NCBI GenBank assembly: GCA_035551935.1
Contig: DASZMJ010000327.1
Span: forward strand, 1 to 5,572
Direction of reading: 5' to 3'
Source of the DNA: DASZMJ01 sp035551935
Lineage (GTDB): Bacteria; Planctomycetota; Planctomycetia; Isosphaerales; Isosphaeraceae
DNA: 5,572 nucleotides
Below, one piece after another: positions 1-5,022 of this stretch. A program made the position numbers and the translations under genes. A model generated the notes under the pieces. That model was not told where the DNA came from. It saw nothing but the letters and a program-made list of their open reading frames with translations, and did no database searches. Numbering within the stretch: position 1 is the stretch's first letter; each line of letters starts with the position of its first letter.

Positions 1-1
1 C

Positions 2-973
2 GACGCCGGCCGGCTCCGCGTCGCGATCGCCCCGTGCGCCCCGGCGCAGGTGCTGGCCGACGTGGTGGCGACCCTCCGCGCGCGGGCCGACGCCAAGGGC
101 CTGCCGCTGGGCGTCGAGTTCGCCACGCCGATCCCGGCGCAGGTCCGCACCGACGCGGTCCGGCTCAAGCAGGTGCTCATCAACCTGCTGGGCAACGCGG
201 TCAAGTTCACCGACCGCGGCGCCGTCGTCGTGCGGGTCCGGCTCGACCGCGACGCGGCGACCGGGCCGGCCTTGCGGTTCGACGTCGAGGACACCGGCCC
301 GGGCATGACCGAGGCGCAGATGGCCCACCTCTTCGAGCCGTTCTACCGCGCCGGCCGCGACCGCGACGGCGGCCCGGCCGGGACCGGCCTGGGCCTGGCC
401 ATCAGCCGTCGGCTGGCCGAGCGGCTCGGCGGCCGCCTGGTGGCGCGGAGCACGCCGGGCGTCGGCAGCACGTTCACCCTGACGATCCCGACCGGGCCGC
501 TCGAGGGGGTCGAGCTGATCCAGCGGCCCGCCGCGACGCGGCCCGAGCCGCCCCCCGCGCCGCCGGCGGACGCGACGGCGCCGGGCCTGTCGGCCCGCGT
601 CCTGGTGGCCGACGACAACGAGGCCAACCGCCGGATCGTCGCGCTGCGGCTGGGACGTGCCGGGGCCGCGGTCGAATCCGCCGCCGACGGCCGCGAGGCC
701 GTCGACAAGGCGCTGGCCGCCGCCGCCGACGGCCGCCCCTTCGACGTGGTCCTGATGGACATGCAGATGCCGGTCCTCGACGGCTACGAGGCCACCCGCC
801 AGCTCCGCGACGCCGGCTACCGCGGCCGGATCGTCGCCCTGACGGCGTTCGCGATGGCCGAGGACCGCGCCGAATGCCTCCGGATCGGCTGCGATGAGCA
901 CATCAGCAAGCCGATCGACTGGGACCGGCTCCTCGCCCTGCTCGCCGCCCCCGCGGCGCCGGCGGCCGGCTGA
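2..973 (+). CDS. Hybrid sensor histidine kinase, C-terminal part (HATPase_c + receiver); 5' end outside window
   Basis: This is the C-terminal 323 residues of a hybrid two-component kinase; the open frame runs through the window's left edge, so the true start is upstream. Numbering from the first full codon, an ATPase domain occupies about 15-165. It shows an N box (LINLLGNAVKFT, from about residue 60), a G1 box (DTGPGM, 97-102), an F box (LFEPFYRA) and a G2 box (GTGLGLA, 127-133). A Pro/Ala-rich linker (about 172-195) leads to a receiver domain (about 199-316) with the acidic pair D204/D205, the probable phospho-acceptor D253 in LMDMQMP, T281 and K303 in SKP. All the catalytic residues expected in these two domains are present, so it looks functional. 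In this family phosphate passes from a DHp histidine to the receiver Asp; the DHp and any sensor domains must lie upstream. The signal and partner are unknown. The C-terminus is a short Ala/Pro tail. An internal GTG at 50 is not a credible start because it falls inside the ATPase domain. Confidence 0.95.
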   Translation, partial: DAGRLRVAIAPCAPAQVLADVVATLRARADAKGLPLGVEFATPIPAQVRTDAVRLKQVLINLLGNAVKFTDRGAVVVRVRLDRDAATGPALRFDVEDTGPGMTEAQMAHLFEPFYRAGRDRDGGPAGTGLGLAISRRLAERLGGRLVARSTPGVGSTFTLTIPTGPLEGVELIQRPAATRPEPPPAPPADATAPGLSARVLVADDNEANRRIVALRLGRAGAAVESAADGREAVDKALAAAADGRPFDVVLMDMQMPVLDGYEATRQLRDAGYRGRIVALTAFAMAEDRAECLRIGCDEHISKPIDWDRLLALLAAPAAPAAG

Positions 974-991
974 GCCGCCGGCGTCGGCGGC
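974..991 (+). terminator. Small GC hairpin just after the histidine kinase stop
   Basis: A perfect 7-bp inverted repeat (GCCGCCG at 974-980 and CGGCGGC at 985-991, 4-nt loop) starts right after the stop codon. It is not followed by a T-run (the next bases are gcggagggttcaaaaa), so it is not a canonical intrinsic terminator. It could slow or help end transcription, or simply reflect high GC content. Confidence 0.25.
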
Positions 992-1021
992 GCGGAGGGT
1001 TCAAAAATTGAGAGTAGGATA

Positions 1022-1049
1022 TTGAAGTCGGGGCAATTCATGCTAAAAC
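1022..1049 (+). promoter_or_regulatory. Candidate sigma-70 type promoter upstream of the ArsR-type gene
   Basis: A short AT-rich island (about 1000-1060) stands out in an otherwise very GC-rich gap. Within it TTGAAG (1022-1027) and TAAAAC (1044-1049) are 16 nt apart; each matches four of six bases of the -35 and -10 consensus. A start near 1056 would give a leader of roughly 115 nt before the ArsR-type gene, containing the strong hairpin at 1097-1121. The call rests on composition and weak motif matches only. The same island would also be a natural place for an operator of an autoregulating repressor, but I see no clear dyad there. Confidence 0.3.
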
Positions 1050-1096
1050 ATCATCTCTGCGGTATGTCAGCCGCCCGCGCGGGAAGCCGCGACGAT

Positions 1097-1121
1097 CCCG
1101 CCCGCCGCGTCGGCGGGCGGG
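1097..1121 (+). repeat. Perfect 11-bp GC hairpin in the leader of the ArsR-type gene
   Basis: CCCGCCCGCCG (1097-1107) and CGGCGGGCGGG (1111-1121) are exact reverse complements around a 3-nt loop. In RNA this would be a very stable stem ending about 50 nt before the start codon. No T-run follows, so it is not a normal terminator. More GC-rich sequence after it (1122-1150) could compete for pairing. The structure is certain from the sequence; any role in leader control or RNA stability is conjecture. Confidence 0.45.
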
Positions 1122-1173
1122 CCCGCGGGCGGGCGTCGGCGGCCCCGCGCCGGCCGACCGGAGGTCTCCCATC

Positions 1174-1539
1174 ATGTCGAAGATCGAAGCCGGAGTCCAA
1201 ACCGAGATGAGCAAGGCCTCGACCCGCAAGCCCAAGTCGGCCACCAAGGACAAGGACGCCGTCCAGCGCGCCAAGCGCGCCCAGCGCGCCGCGACCCTGC
1301 TGAAGCAGGTCAGCGACCCGACCCGGCTCCAGGTCATCCTGATGCTCTCCGAGGGCGAGAAGCACGTCGGCGCCCTCTGCGAGGACCTCAGCCAGAGCCA
1401 GCCGGCCGTCAGCCACCACCTCGCCCTGCTCCGCCACGGCGGCATCATCGCCCCCCGTCGCCAGGGCAAGAACAACTTCTACAGCCTCACCGAGAACGGC
1501 GCCGAGCTGGCCAAGGTCGTCAAGTCGATCATGCCCTGA
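1174..1539 (+). CDS. ArsR/SmtB-family winged helix-turn-helix transcription regulator
   Basis: A 121-residue DNA-binding protein, a usual length for this family of small dimeric repressors. A Lys/Arg/Ala-rich, probably disordered N-terminal tail (1-38) precedes the winged-helix domain (about 40-119). DPTR (48-51) after the first helix, the recognition helix region SQPAVSHHLALLRHGG (75-90) and a basic wing (APRRQGKNNFYSLT, 93-106) are classic family features. Many members sense metals through Cys/His clusters. The ELCVCDL-type arsenic/antimony motif is absent; only one cysteine, C69 in ALCEDL, is found in the whole protein, so metal sensing by that site is unlikely and the inducer is unknown. 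The ATG at 1174 is preceded by GGAGG (1160-1164) nine bases upstream, which supports this start; a second ATG at 1207 would only shorten the tail. The gene has its own leader and is followed by a terminator-like inverted repeat, so it is probably monocistronic. It may regulate itself or the next gene, but nothing in the sequence proves this. Confidence 0.93.
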   Translation: MSKIEAGVQTEMSKASTRKPKSATKDKDAVQRAKRAQRAATLLKQVSDPTRLQVILMLSEGEKHVGALCEDLSQSQPAVSHHLALLRHGGIIAPRRQGKNNFYSLTENGAELAKVVKSIMP

Positions 1540-1542
1540 AAA

Positions 1543-1650
1543 AAAAGCGCGGAGTGCTGAGCGCGGAGTGCTGAGTGGAAAGGCGAATCGGGTCCACGTC
1601 ACCGGAAGGCCTCTTCACTCAGCACTCCGCACTCCGCACTCCGCACTTTT
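1543..1650. repeat. Imperfect 35-bp inverted repeat made of short tandem units, likely also a bidirectional terminator
   Basis: The arm 1543-1577 pairs with 1616-1650 at 32 of 35 positions, around a 38-nt spacer. The left arm contains a 14-nt unit (GCGCGGAGTGCTGA) repeated exactly at 1547-1560 and 1561-1574. The right arm contains ACTCCGC three times in a row (1624-1644). The outer ends are an A-run (1540-1546, directly after the ArsR-type stop) and TTTT (1647-1650), so RNA from either strand would give a long stem followed by U residues. This is consistent with ending ArsR-type transcription. Units of this GAGTGC(G/T)G kind read like a dispersed intergenic repeat rather than gene remnants. 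No transposase, target-site duplication or coding content is visible. Confidence 0.8.
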
Positions 1651-1654
1651 CCCG

Positions 1655-1670
1655 AGGCACTCCGCACTCC
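1655..1670. repeat. Extra partial copy of the ACTCCGC repeat unit
   Basis: After the T-run and a few unrelated bases, AGGCACTCCGCACTCC carries one full ACTCCGC (1659-1665) and a partial one (1666-1670). It lies outside the paired arms and just before the ribosome binding site of the ligase gene, which suggests that the repeat element has grown or decayed by unit slippage. Confidence 0.6.
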
Positions 1671-1678
1671 TTCGAGTC

Positions 1679-1684
1679 GAGAGG
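1679..1684 (+). promoter_or_regulatory. Ribosome binding site fixing the ligase start at 1694
   Basis: GAGAGG lies nine bases before the ATG at 1694. It decides the start, because the same frame stays open back to 1568 but that extension is translated from the ACTCCGC repeats. Confidence 0.55.
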
Positions 1685-1693
1685 CCGAGGATC

Positions 1694-3382
1694 ATGAGCC
1701 CGGAGAACGCCCCCGTCGCCGCCGGGGTCGACGAGCTCGAGGCCGAGTCGCCGCTGCCCCCCTTGCCGGCGCACTGGCGATCGCTCCAGCGCGCCTTCGT
1801 CCACCGCGCCCGCGCCAAGCGGAAGGCGACGGCGGTGGCCGACAGCACCGGCGCTGCCCTCTCGTACGGCGACACGTTCCTCCGCGCCCTGGCCCTGGGC
1901 CGCGTCCTGGCCCGCCGCGTCGGCGACGACCGCTACGTCGGCCTGATGGTCCCGCCGAGCGTCCCGGCCGCCGTCGCCAACCTCGCCCTGGTGCTCCGGG
2001 GCAAGGTCCCGGTCAACCTCAACTACACCGCCGGCCAGGCGGCCATCGACTCGGCCGTCGCGCAGTGCGGCATCCGCCACGTCGTCACCGCCCGCAAGGT
2101 CCTCGAGCGGTTCCCCGTCACCTTCCGGGCCGACGTCCTGCACCTCGAGGACGTGCCGCCGATGGTCAAGGCGGCCGACAAGCTCTGGGCCGCCGCCGTC
2201 TCCGGGCTCGTGCCGATCGCGGCGCTGGGCGCCTTCCTGCCCGGCCTGCGCGGCGACGCCCTCGACGACACCGCGACGGTCATCTTCACCTCGGGCTCGA
2301 CCGGCGACCCCAAGGGGGTCGTCCTCTCGAACCGGAACATCCTCAGCAACGTCCACCAGATCGACACCCACGTCGAGCTGAAGCCCGACGACGTCGTGCT
2401 CGGCATCCTGCCGTTCTTCCACTCCTTCGGCTTCACCGTGCCGCTCTGGGCGGTCCTGACCCTGGGCCTGACCGGCGTCTACCACGTCAACCCGCTCGAC
2501 GCCCGGATCGTCGGCCACCTCTGCGAGAAACACGGCGTCACGATCGTCCTGGCGACCCCGACGTTCTTCCGCGCCTACATCCAGCGCTGCGGGCCGGAGC
2601 AGTTCTCCAAACTGCGGCTGCCGATCCTCGGGGCCGAGAAGCTCAAGCCCGAGCTGGCGGCCGAGATCCGGCAGAAGCTCGAGGTCGAGCCGCTGGAAGG
2701 GTACGGCTGCACCGAGACCGGGCCGGTCGTCGCCGTCAACGTCCCCCACGACCTCACGACCCGCGGCGGCCGGACCATCCCCGGCAACCGGCCGGGGACC
2801 GTCGGCCTGCCGTTGCCGGGCACGGCGATCCAGATCACCGACCCCGAGAACGGCGCCGTGCTGCCGAGGGGGGCCGAGGGGATCATCCACGTCAAGGGGC
2901 CGCAGGTGATGGTCGGCTACCTCGGCCGTCCCGAGGCGACCGCCGCGGTCGTCCGCGACGGCTGGTACGACACCGGCGACCTCGGCACCCTCGACGCCGA
3001 CGGCTTCCTGTCGATCGGCGACCGCCTGAGCCGGTTCTCGAAGATCGGCGGCGAGATGGTGCCGCACCGCGCCGTCGAGTCGGCGCTGTTCGCCGCCACC
3101 GGCGCCGACGAGCAGGCATTGGCCGTGACGGCCCTGCCCGACCCGAGGCGCGGCGAGCGCCTGGTCGTCGTCCACACCGGCCTGGGCATGCCCCCCGAGC
3201 AGGTCTACCAGCGGCTCGCCGCCGGCGGCCTGCCCCGGCTCTGGCTGCCGTCGGCCGACCAGTTCGTCCAGGTCGAGGCGTTGCCCGTGCTGGGCACCGG
3301 CAAGCTCGACCTCCGCGGCCTCCGCCAGCTCGCCGAGCGCCGGCTCGGCGAGCCCCGTCGCGAGTCGGCCCCGTCGCCCTGA
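1694..3382 (+). CDS. AMP-dependent acyl synthetase, Aas-type acyl-ACP synthetase-like (no acyltransferase domain)
   Basis: A 562-residue member of the ANL adenylating superfamily, which activates a carboxylic acid with ATP to an acyl-adenylate and passes it to a thiol. The core motifs are in order: the phosphate-binding loop TSGSTGDPKG (199-208), GYGCTETG (336-343), YDTGD (425-429, with the ATP-ribose-binding D429), the hinge region GDRLSRFSKIGGEMV (442-456) and the C-terminal catalytic lysine K537 in GTGK. From memory, the closest match is the C-terminal half of E. coli Aas: KVPVNLNYT, ADKLWAAAVSGLVP, PFFHSFGFTVPLW, PGTVGLPLPG and RFSKIGGEMV all have clear counterparts there. Aas recharges fatty acids onto acyl carrier protein for lysophospholipid repair. 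Here the N-terminal PlsC acyltransferase half is missing, so a separate acyltransferase would be needed, or the enzyme may make acyl-CoA or another thioester. A hydrophobic stretch at about 163-180 may touch the membrane; there is no signal peptide. The start is the ATG at 1694 with GAGAGG nine bases upstream. Confidence 0.9.
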   Translation: MSPENAPVAAGVDELEAESPLPPLPAHWRSLQRAFVHRARAKRKATAVADSTGAALSYGDTFLRALALGRVLARRVGDDRYVGLMVPPSVPAAVANLALVLRGKVPVNLNYTAGQAAIDSAVAQCGIRHVVTARKVLERFPVTFRADVLHLEDVPPMVKAADKLWAAAVSGLVPIAALGAFLPGLRGDALDDTATVIFTSGSTGDPKGVVLSNRNILSNVHQIDTHVELKPDDVVLGILPFFHSFGFTVPLWAVLTLGLTGVYHVNPLDARIVGHLCEKHGVTIVLATPTFFRAYIQRCGPEQFSKLRLPILGAEKLKPELAAEIRQKLEVEPLEGYGCTETGPVVAVNVPHDLTTRGGRTIPGNRPGTVGLPLPGTAIQITDPENGAVLPRGAEGIIHVKGPQVMVGYLGRPEATAAVVRDGWYDTGDLGTLDADGFLSIGDRLSRFSKIGGEMVPHRAVESALFAATGADEQALAVTALPDPRRGERLVVVHTGLGMPPEQVYQRLAAGGLPRLWLPSADQFVQVEALPVLGTGKLDLRGLRQLAERRLGEPRRESAPSP

Positions 3383-3402
3383 TCGCGGGCGCGACGGCCG
3401 TG

Positions 3403-3411
3403 TGGTATGCT
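3403..3411 (+). promoter_or_regulatory. Candidate extended -10 promoter upstream of the FHA-kinase gene
   Basis: TGGTATGCT fits the extended -10 form TGnTAnnnT, about 20 bases after the ligase stop. No good -35 is seen in the expected place, as is common for extended -10 promoters. A start near 3418 would give a leader of roughly 100 nt that includes the hairpin at 3473-3496. The evidence is motif only. Confidence 0.35.
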
Positions 3412-3472
3412 GCCCTTCGTTCGCTTTCCGCCGCCCTCGGTGTCACTGGCCTCGCCTTGCCATAACCTGACA

Positions 3473-3496
3473 CCGCCCCGAGCCGAGTCGGGGCGG
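3473..3496 (+). repeat. Perfect 9-bp hairpin in the leader of the FHA-kinase gene
   Basis: CCGCCCCGA (3473-3481) and TCGGGGCGG (3488-3496) are exact reverse complements with a 6-nt loop. The bases that follow are GC-rich with no T-run, so it is unlikely to be an efficient intrinsic terminator. It ends about 13 bases before the ribosome binding site and could affect leader folding; it could also be a weak terminator for the ligase gene. Confidence 0.4.
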
Positions 3497-3508
3497 CCCG
3501 CGCCGCGC

Positions 3509-3513
3509 GGGAG
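3509..3513 (+). promoter_or_regulatory. Ribosome binding site for the upstream start (3522) of the FHA-kinase gene
   Basis: GGGAG lies eight bases before the ATG at 3522. A rival site, GGGGGAG (3577-3583), lies only four bases before the ATG at 3588. The better spacing favours 3522, but domain content favours 3588. Confidence 0.45.
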
Positions 3514-3521
3514 TCTCGCCG

Positions 3522-4874
3522 ATGGCTACAGTCCCCGACGCCCCTGGCCTAAGATATGACGACGGCCTCGCGGTCCGGGGGAGCCGGATGAACGTCACGC
3601 TGCGCGTCATCGCCGGCCCGCTCGAGGGCCGGGAATTCGACTTCGACCGCCACGAGACGCTCGTGGTCGGCCGCTCCTCGCAGGCGCAGATCTCGGTGCG
3701 CGACGACAAGATGCTGTCGCGCAATCATTTTCTCATCGAGTTCAACCCCCCGGCCTGCTACCTCCGCGACCTCAACAGCACCAACGGCACGATCGTCAAC
3801 GGCCTGCGGGTGGCCGAGGGGGTCCTGCTCCGCGACGGCGACACGATCGTCGCCGGCGCCAGCACGTTCGTCGTCCGGGTCGAGGAGACCTGGCACGAGA
3901 TCCCGAAGATCGCCTGTCTAGGCTGCGGCGTGGCCTCGCCGGGCGGCCGGGGGGTGGCGGCGCGGCCGGGGGACGAGTCGATCGCCTGGCTCTGCGACGC
4001 CTGCGCCGAGCGCCGCAAGCAGTTCCCGACCCCGCCGGAGGGCTACTGGATCGAGCGGTATATCGGCGGCGGCGGCATGGGCGAAGTCTACCTCGCCCGC
4101 GAGCTGGCCACGAGGCAGCCCGTCGCCATCAAGATGATGATGCCGACGGTCCCGGCCAGCGACCGCGCCCGCGCCTACTTCCGCCGCGAGCTGGAGGTCC
4201 TCCGCGACCTCCGGCACCCCTACATCGTCGCCTTCAAGGGCGTGGTCGAGACCGAGGGGCAGTTCCAGCTCATCATGGAGTACGTCGACGGCGCCAACGC
4301 CCGCCAGTGGGTCGAGTCCTTGCCCGGCCCGTTGCCGATCGCGACGGCGGCGCGGATCGGCGTGCAACTGCTCGAGGCGCTCCGGCACGCGCACTCGAAG
4401 GGCTACGTCCACCGCGACATCAAGCCGTCGAACATCCTGGTGACGGGCCACCCGCGGCTGCCGGAGGTCAAGCTCTCCGACTTCGGCCTGGCCAAGAGCT
4501 TCCGCGGCGACGCCGGCTTCGCCGGCCTGACCCACGAGGGGGACGTCAGCGGCTCGATCGGCTTCCTCTCGCCCGATCACATCCGCGACTTCCGCCGCGT
4601 CCGCGAGCCGGCCGACATCTACGGCGCCGGCGCGACGTTGTACTACCTGCTGACCGGCCAGTACCCGTTCCTCGACTTCGACCCGGCCCGCACCGACGCC
4701 TACATGAAGATCCTCGAGCACCCCCCCGTCCCGCTCCGCGTCCACCGCCCCGACGCCCCCGAGCGACTCGAGCGCATCCTCCGCAAGGCCCTCGACAAGC
4801 AGCCCGACCGCCGCTGGACCTCCGCCGCCGCCATGGCCCACGCGCTGCGCCCCCTCGCCGTCGAGATCCCGTGA
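3522..4874 (+). CDS. FHA domain - Cys4 knuckle - Ser/Thr protein kinase fusion, cytosolic
   Basis: A 450-residue Hanks-type kinase with a phosphopeptide-binding FHA domain at its N-terminus. The FHA domain (about 24-118) has GR (50-51), SRNH (66-69) and NSTNGT (85-90), the residues that contact phosphothreonine. A short linker with C132, C135, C158 and C161 (CxxC-x22-CxxC) looks like a small zinc-binding knuckle. The kinase domain (about 176-445) has a Gly-rich loop GGGGMGEVY (182-190), K204 in VAIK, HRD (297-299) with catalytic D299, K301 and N304, and DFG (320-322), so it should be active. The usual APE at the end of the activation segment reads SPD (350-352). No membrane segment or extracellular sensor is present, unlike typical PknB proteins, so it should act in the cytosol, with the FHA domain picking phosphorylated partners or binding its own phosphorylated sites. 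The start is uncertain: ATG 3522 has a well-spaced GGGAG, while ATG 3588 begins right at the FHA domain and removes 22 unremarkable residues. Substrates are unknown. Confidence 0.93.
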   Translation: MATVPDAPGLRYDDGLAVRGSRMNVTLRVIAGPLEGREFDFDRHETLVVGRSSQAQISVRDDKMLSRNHFLIEFNPPACYLRDLNSTNGTIVNGLRVAEGVLLRDGDTIVAGASTFVVRVEETWHEIPKIACLGCGVASPGGRGVAARPGDESIAWLCDACAERRKQFPTPPEGYWIERYIGGGGMGEVYLARELATRQPVAIKMMMPTVPASDRARAYFRRELEVLRDLRHPYIVAFKGVVETEGQFQLIMEYVDGANARQWVESLPGPLPIATAARIGVQLLEALRHAHSKGYVHRDIKPSNILVTGHPRLPEVKLSDFGLAKSFRGDAGFAGLTHEGDVSGSIGFLSPDHIRDFRRVREPADIYGAGATLYYLLTGQYPFLDFDPARTDAYMKILEHPPVPLRVHRPDAPERLERILRKALDKQPDRRWTSAAAMAHALRPLAVEIP

Positions 4875-4904
4875 CGACTCCTCCGGCGGGCGGCCCGGGT
4901 GCCC

Positions 4905-4920
4905 CGGGGCCCGAGCCCCG
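4905..4920 (+). terminator. Short GC hairpin after the FHA-kinase gene
   Basis: CGGGGC (4905-4910) and GCCCCG (4915-4920) pair perfectly around a 4-nt loop, 30 bases past the kinase stop. No T-run follows, so this is only a weak terminator candidate. Confidence 0.2.
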
Positions 4921-4940
4921 ATCCGCGAACCTGCGGCACG

Positions 4941-4973
4941 CCCCTTGCCAAAGGGGATTATGGCGGCAAGACT
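4941..4973 (+). promoter_or_regulatory. Possible promoter/leader dyads before the Gly/Tyr-rich gene
   Basis: TTGCCA (4945-4950) matches the -35 consensus at five of six bases and is followed 17 bases later by the poor -10 candidate AAGACT (4968-4973); GATTAT (4956-4961) is another possible -10. The region also holds two overlapping dyads: CCCCTT/AAGGGG (4941-4946 with 4951-4956) and CTTGCC/GGCAAG (4944-4949 with 4965-4970). These cannot form together, so it could be an operator-like or alternately folding site. The region is the least GC-rich part of this gap. Evidence is pattern only. Confidence 0.3.
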
Positions 4974-5010
4974 GAAAGGTACGGGCGCGGGCCCGGCTCC
5001 ATGGCGAGGG

Positions 5011-5016
5011 AGGAGG
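5011..5016 (+). promoter_or_regulatory. Strong ribosome binding site fixing the start at 5023
   Basis: AGGAGG lies six bases before the ATG at 5023, a near-ideal Shine-Dalgarno. It rules out the longer frame that opens at 4945, since only the 5023 start places a signal peptide at the N-terminus. Confidence 0.8.
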
Positions 5017-5022
5017 GTTCCG

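Noticed and set aside
34..897. Alternative + frame over the histidine kinase
   Set aside because: It encodes only Arg/Ala/Gly/Pro-rich sequence, while the overlapping frame has all ATPase and receiver motifs.
974..1173. tRNA or small RNA gene in the gap before the ArsR-type gene
   Set aside because: No cloverleaf or TTCGA-type loop is visible, and the hairpins there have no clear promoter-terminator arrangement of a stand-alone RNA.
1568..1693. N-terminal extension of the ligase frame back to 1568
   Set aside because: The extension is translated from the ACTCCGC repeats and gives repeated HSAL residues. A ribosome binding site and an ATG at 1694 precede the conserved domain, so the extension is not part of the protein.
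1619..3175. Long minus-strand open frame (518 codons) opposite the ligase gene
   Set aside because: It is the mirror of a GC-rich coding sequence. Its product is Asp/Gly/Arg/Val-rich with no domain, while the + strand frame has all motifs of a known enzyme family.
1174..3382. Operon of the ArsR-type regulator and the ligase
   Set aside because: They are 154 bases apart and separated by a long inverted repeat ending in TTTT, so joint transcription is not supported, although regulation of the ligase by the repressor stays possible.
4945..5022. Longer start for the Gly/Tyr-rich protein at 4945 or 4963
   Set aside because: It would bury the signal peptide behind about 26 residues and lacks a good ribosome binding site; AGGAGG before 5023 settles the start.
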